From positions 1-64,000 of the forward strand of contig CAMLKG010000013.1 of the NCBI GenBank assembly GCA_946480695.1: DNA of 64,000 nucleotides. The letters run 5' to 3'. Shown one piece after another: positions 63,728 through 64,000 of this stretch; the first letter of the stretch is position 1; each line of letters begins with the position of its first letter. Under the pieces are notes generated by a model. That model worked only from the letters and a program-made list of their open reading frames with translations. It did no database searches and was not told the origin of the DNA. A program made the position numbers and the translations under genes. Origin of the DNA: an uncultured Cellvibrio sp. (GTDB taxonomy: Bacteria; Pseudomonadota; Gammaproteobacteria; Pseudomonadales; Cellvibrionaceae).

Positions 63728-64000
63728 GAAACTCAAGGCTCCTTAAATAAAGTTGATTGCTGTTGTAGGTGGGCGCGTTTCGCCTGGCCGTCTGCGCGGT
63801 TCAGGGCACCCTGGGGTTGCAAAGCACTAATGGGCAAACGCCACTTATTTACAGGCCTCTGATGGGCTTTTATGTCGTTGGGTTCCAGCCGCCGTCGCTG
63901 GGAGCGGCATTCATACACACTGATGGATGCCACTGACAAAATGGGCAGGCATTTTCACCCAGCAAGCGCCAGCCGTAAAGAAATAACCGGTTCGATTGCC

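Noticed and set aside
63733..63939. 68-codon minus-strand frame upstream of tkt
   Set aside because: It abuts the tkt ribosome binding site, has no domain or start signal, and looks like the tkt leader. I see no other feature in 63728-64000.

Overview
The window is chromosomal DNA from a gammaproteobacterium. It is very probably a Cellvibrio or close relative (Cellvibrionaceae). The gene order is pseudomonad/Cellvibrio-like: nudE-yrfG-hslR-hslO; ygfB-pepP-ubiH/ubiI; zapA-6S RNA-5-FCL; ilvA divergent from rpiA; tkt followed by pgk. The window is rich in secreted polysaccharide-degrading enzymes with poly-serine linkers (GH20, GH26, GH16, GH3, GH81, PL3). The GH26 enzyme carries residues matching Cellvibrio japonicus Man26C. 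Naming the genus is an inference from gene content, not a database match.

Layout. 1-5.8 kb: nucleotide and redox-chaperone housekeeping genes, a gluconate-type permease and the DbpA helicase. 5.8-12.5 kb: small metabolic and stress genes, namely an acyltransferase, an AraC regulator with an AhpD-like protein, a thioesterase, a Bfd-like ferredoxin with a diiron protein, Nudix, GNAT, a cold-shock gene with a long leader, and MgtC. 12.5-18.9 kb: a ubiquinone operon in which UbiH and UbiI are fused into one reading frame, then TIGR02449-zapA, 6S RNA and fau. 19-36.6 kb: a GH20 hexosaminidase, ilvA, rpiA, a chemoreceptor, a PEP-CTERM protein, a GH26 mannanase, TrmO, an MFS exporter, serA, DUF368, a lipase-like hydrolase and a membrane-bound AraC regulator.

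36.7-56.2 kb is one minus-strand beta-glucan (laminarin-type) utilisation region. In transcription order it holds GH81-CBM56-CBM6, a TonB-dependent receptor, SapC, a JmjC/cupin-like protein, two tryptophan-halogenase-family flavoproteins, GH3, GH16 and a large serine-rich lipoprotein. A GTCGTCCCAYYTT-type element lies 100-220 bp upstream of GH81, the receptor and GH3, which suggests one regulon. I infer that secreted GH81 and GH16 cut beta-1,3-glucan, the receptor imports oligosaccharides, and GH3 finishes them. The roles of SapC, JmjC and the halogenases in such loci are not established.

56.6-58.5 kb is an AT-richer accessory patch. It holds an intact Tae4-like peptidoglycan amidase (a type VI secretion effector family) overlapping a small lipoprotein that is its likely immunity partner. 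Before these come three decayed, once-overlapping genes whose reading frames break mostly at homopolymer runs. 58.5-64 kb: a PL3 pectate lyase, then pgk, a small secreted protein and tkt.

The most unusual items are the Tae4/lipoprotein pair with its decayed upstream operon, the shared operator-like element of the glucan locus with its halogenase/JmjC/SapC block, and the UbiH-UbiI fusion.
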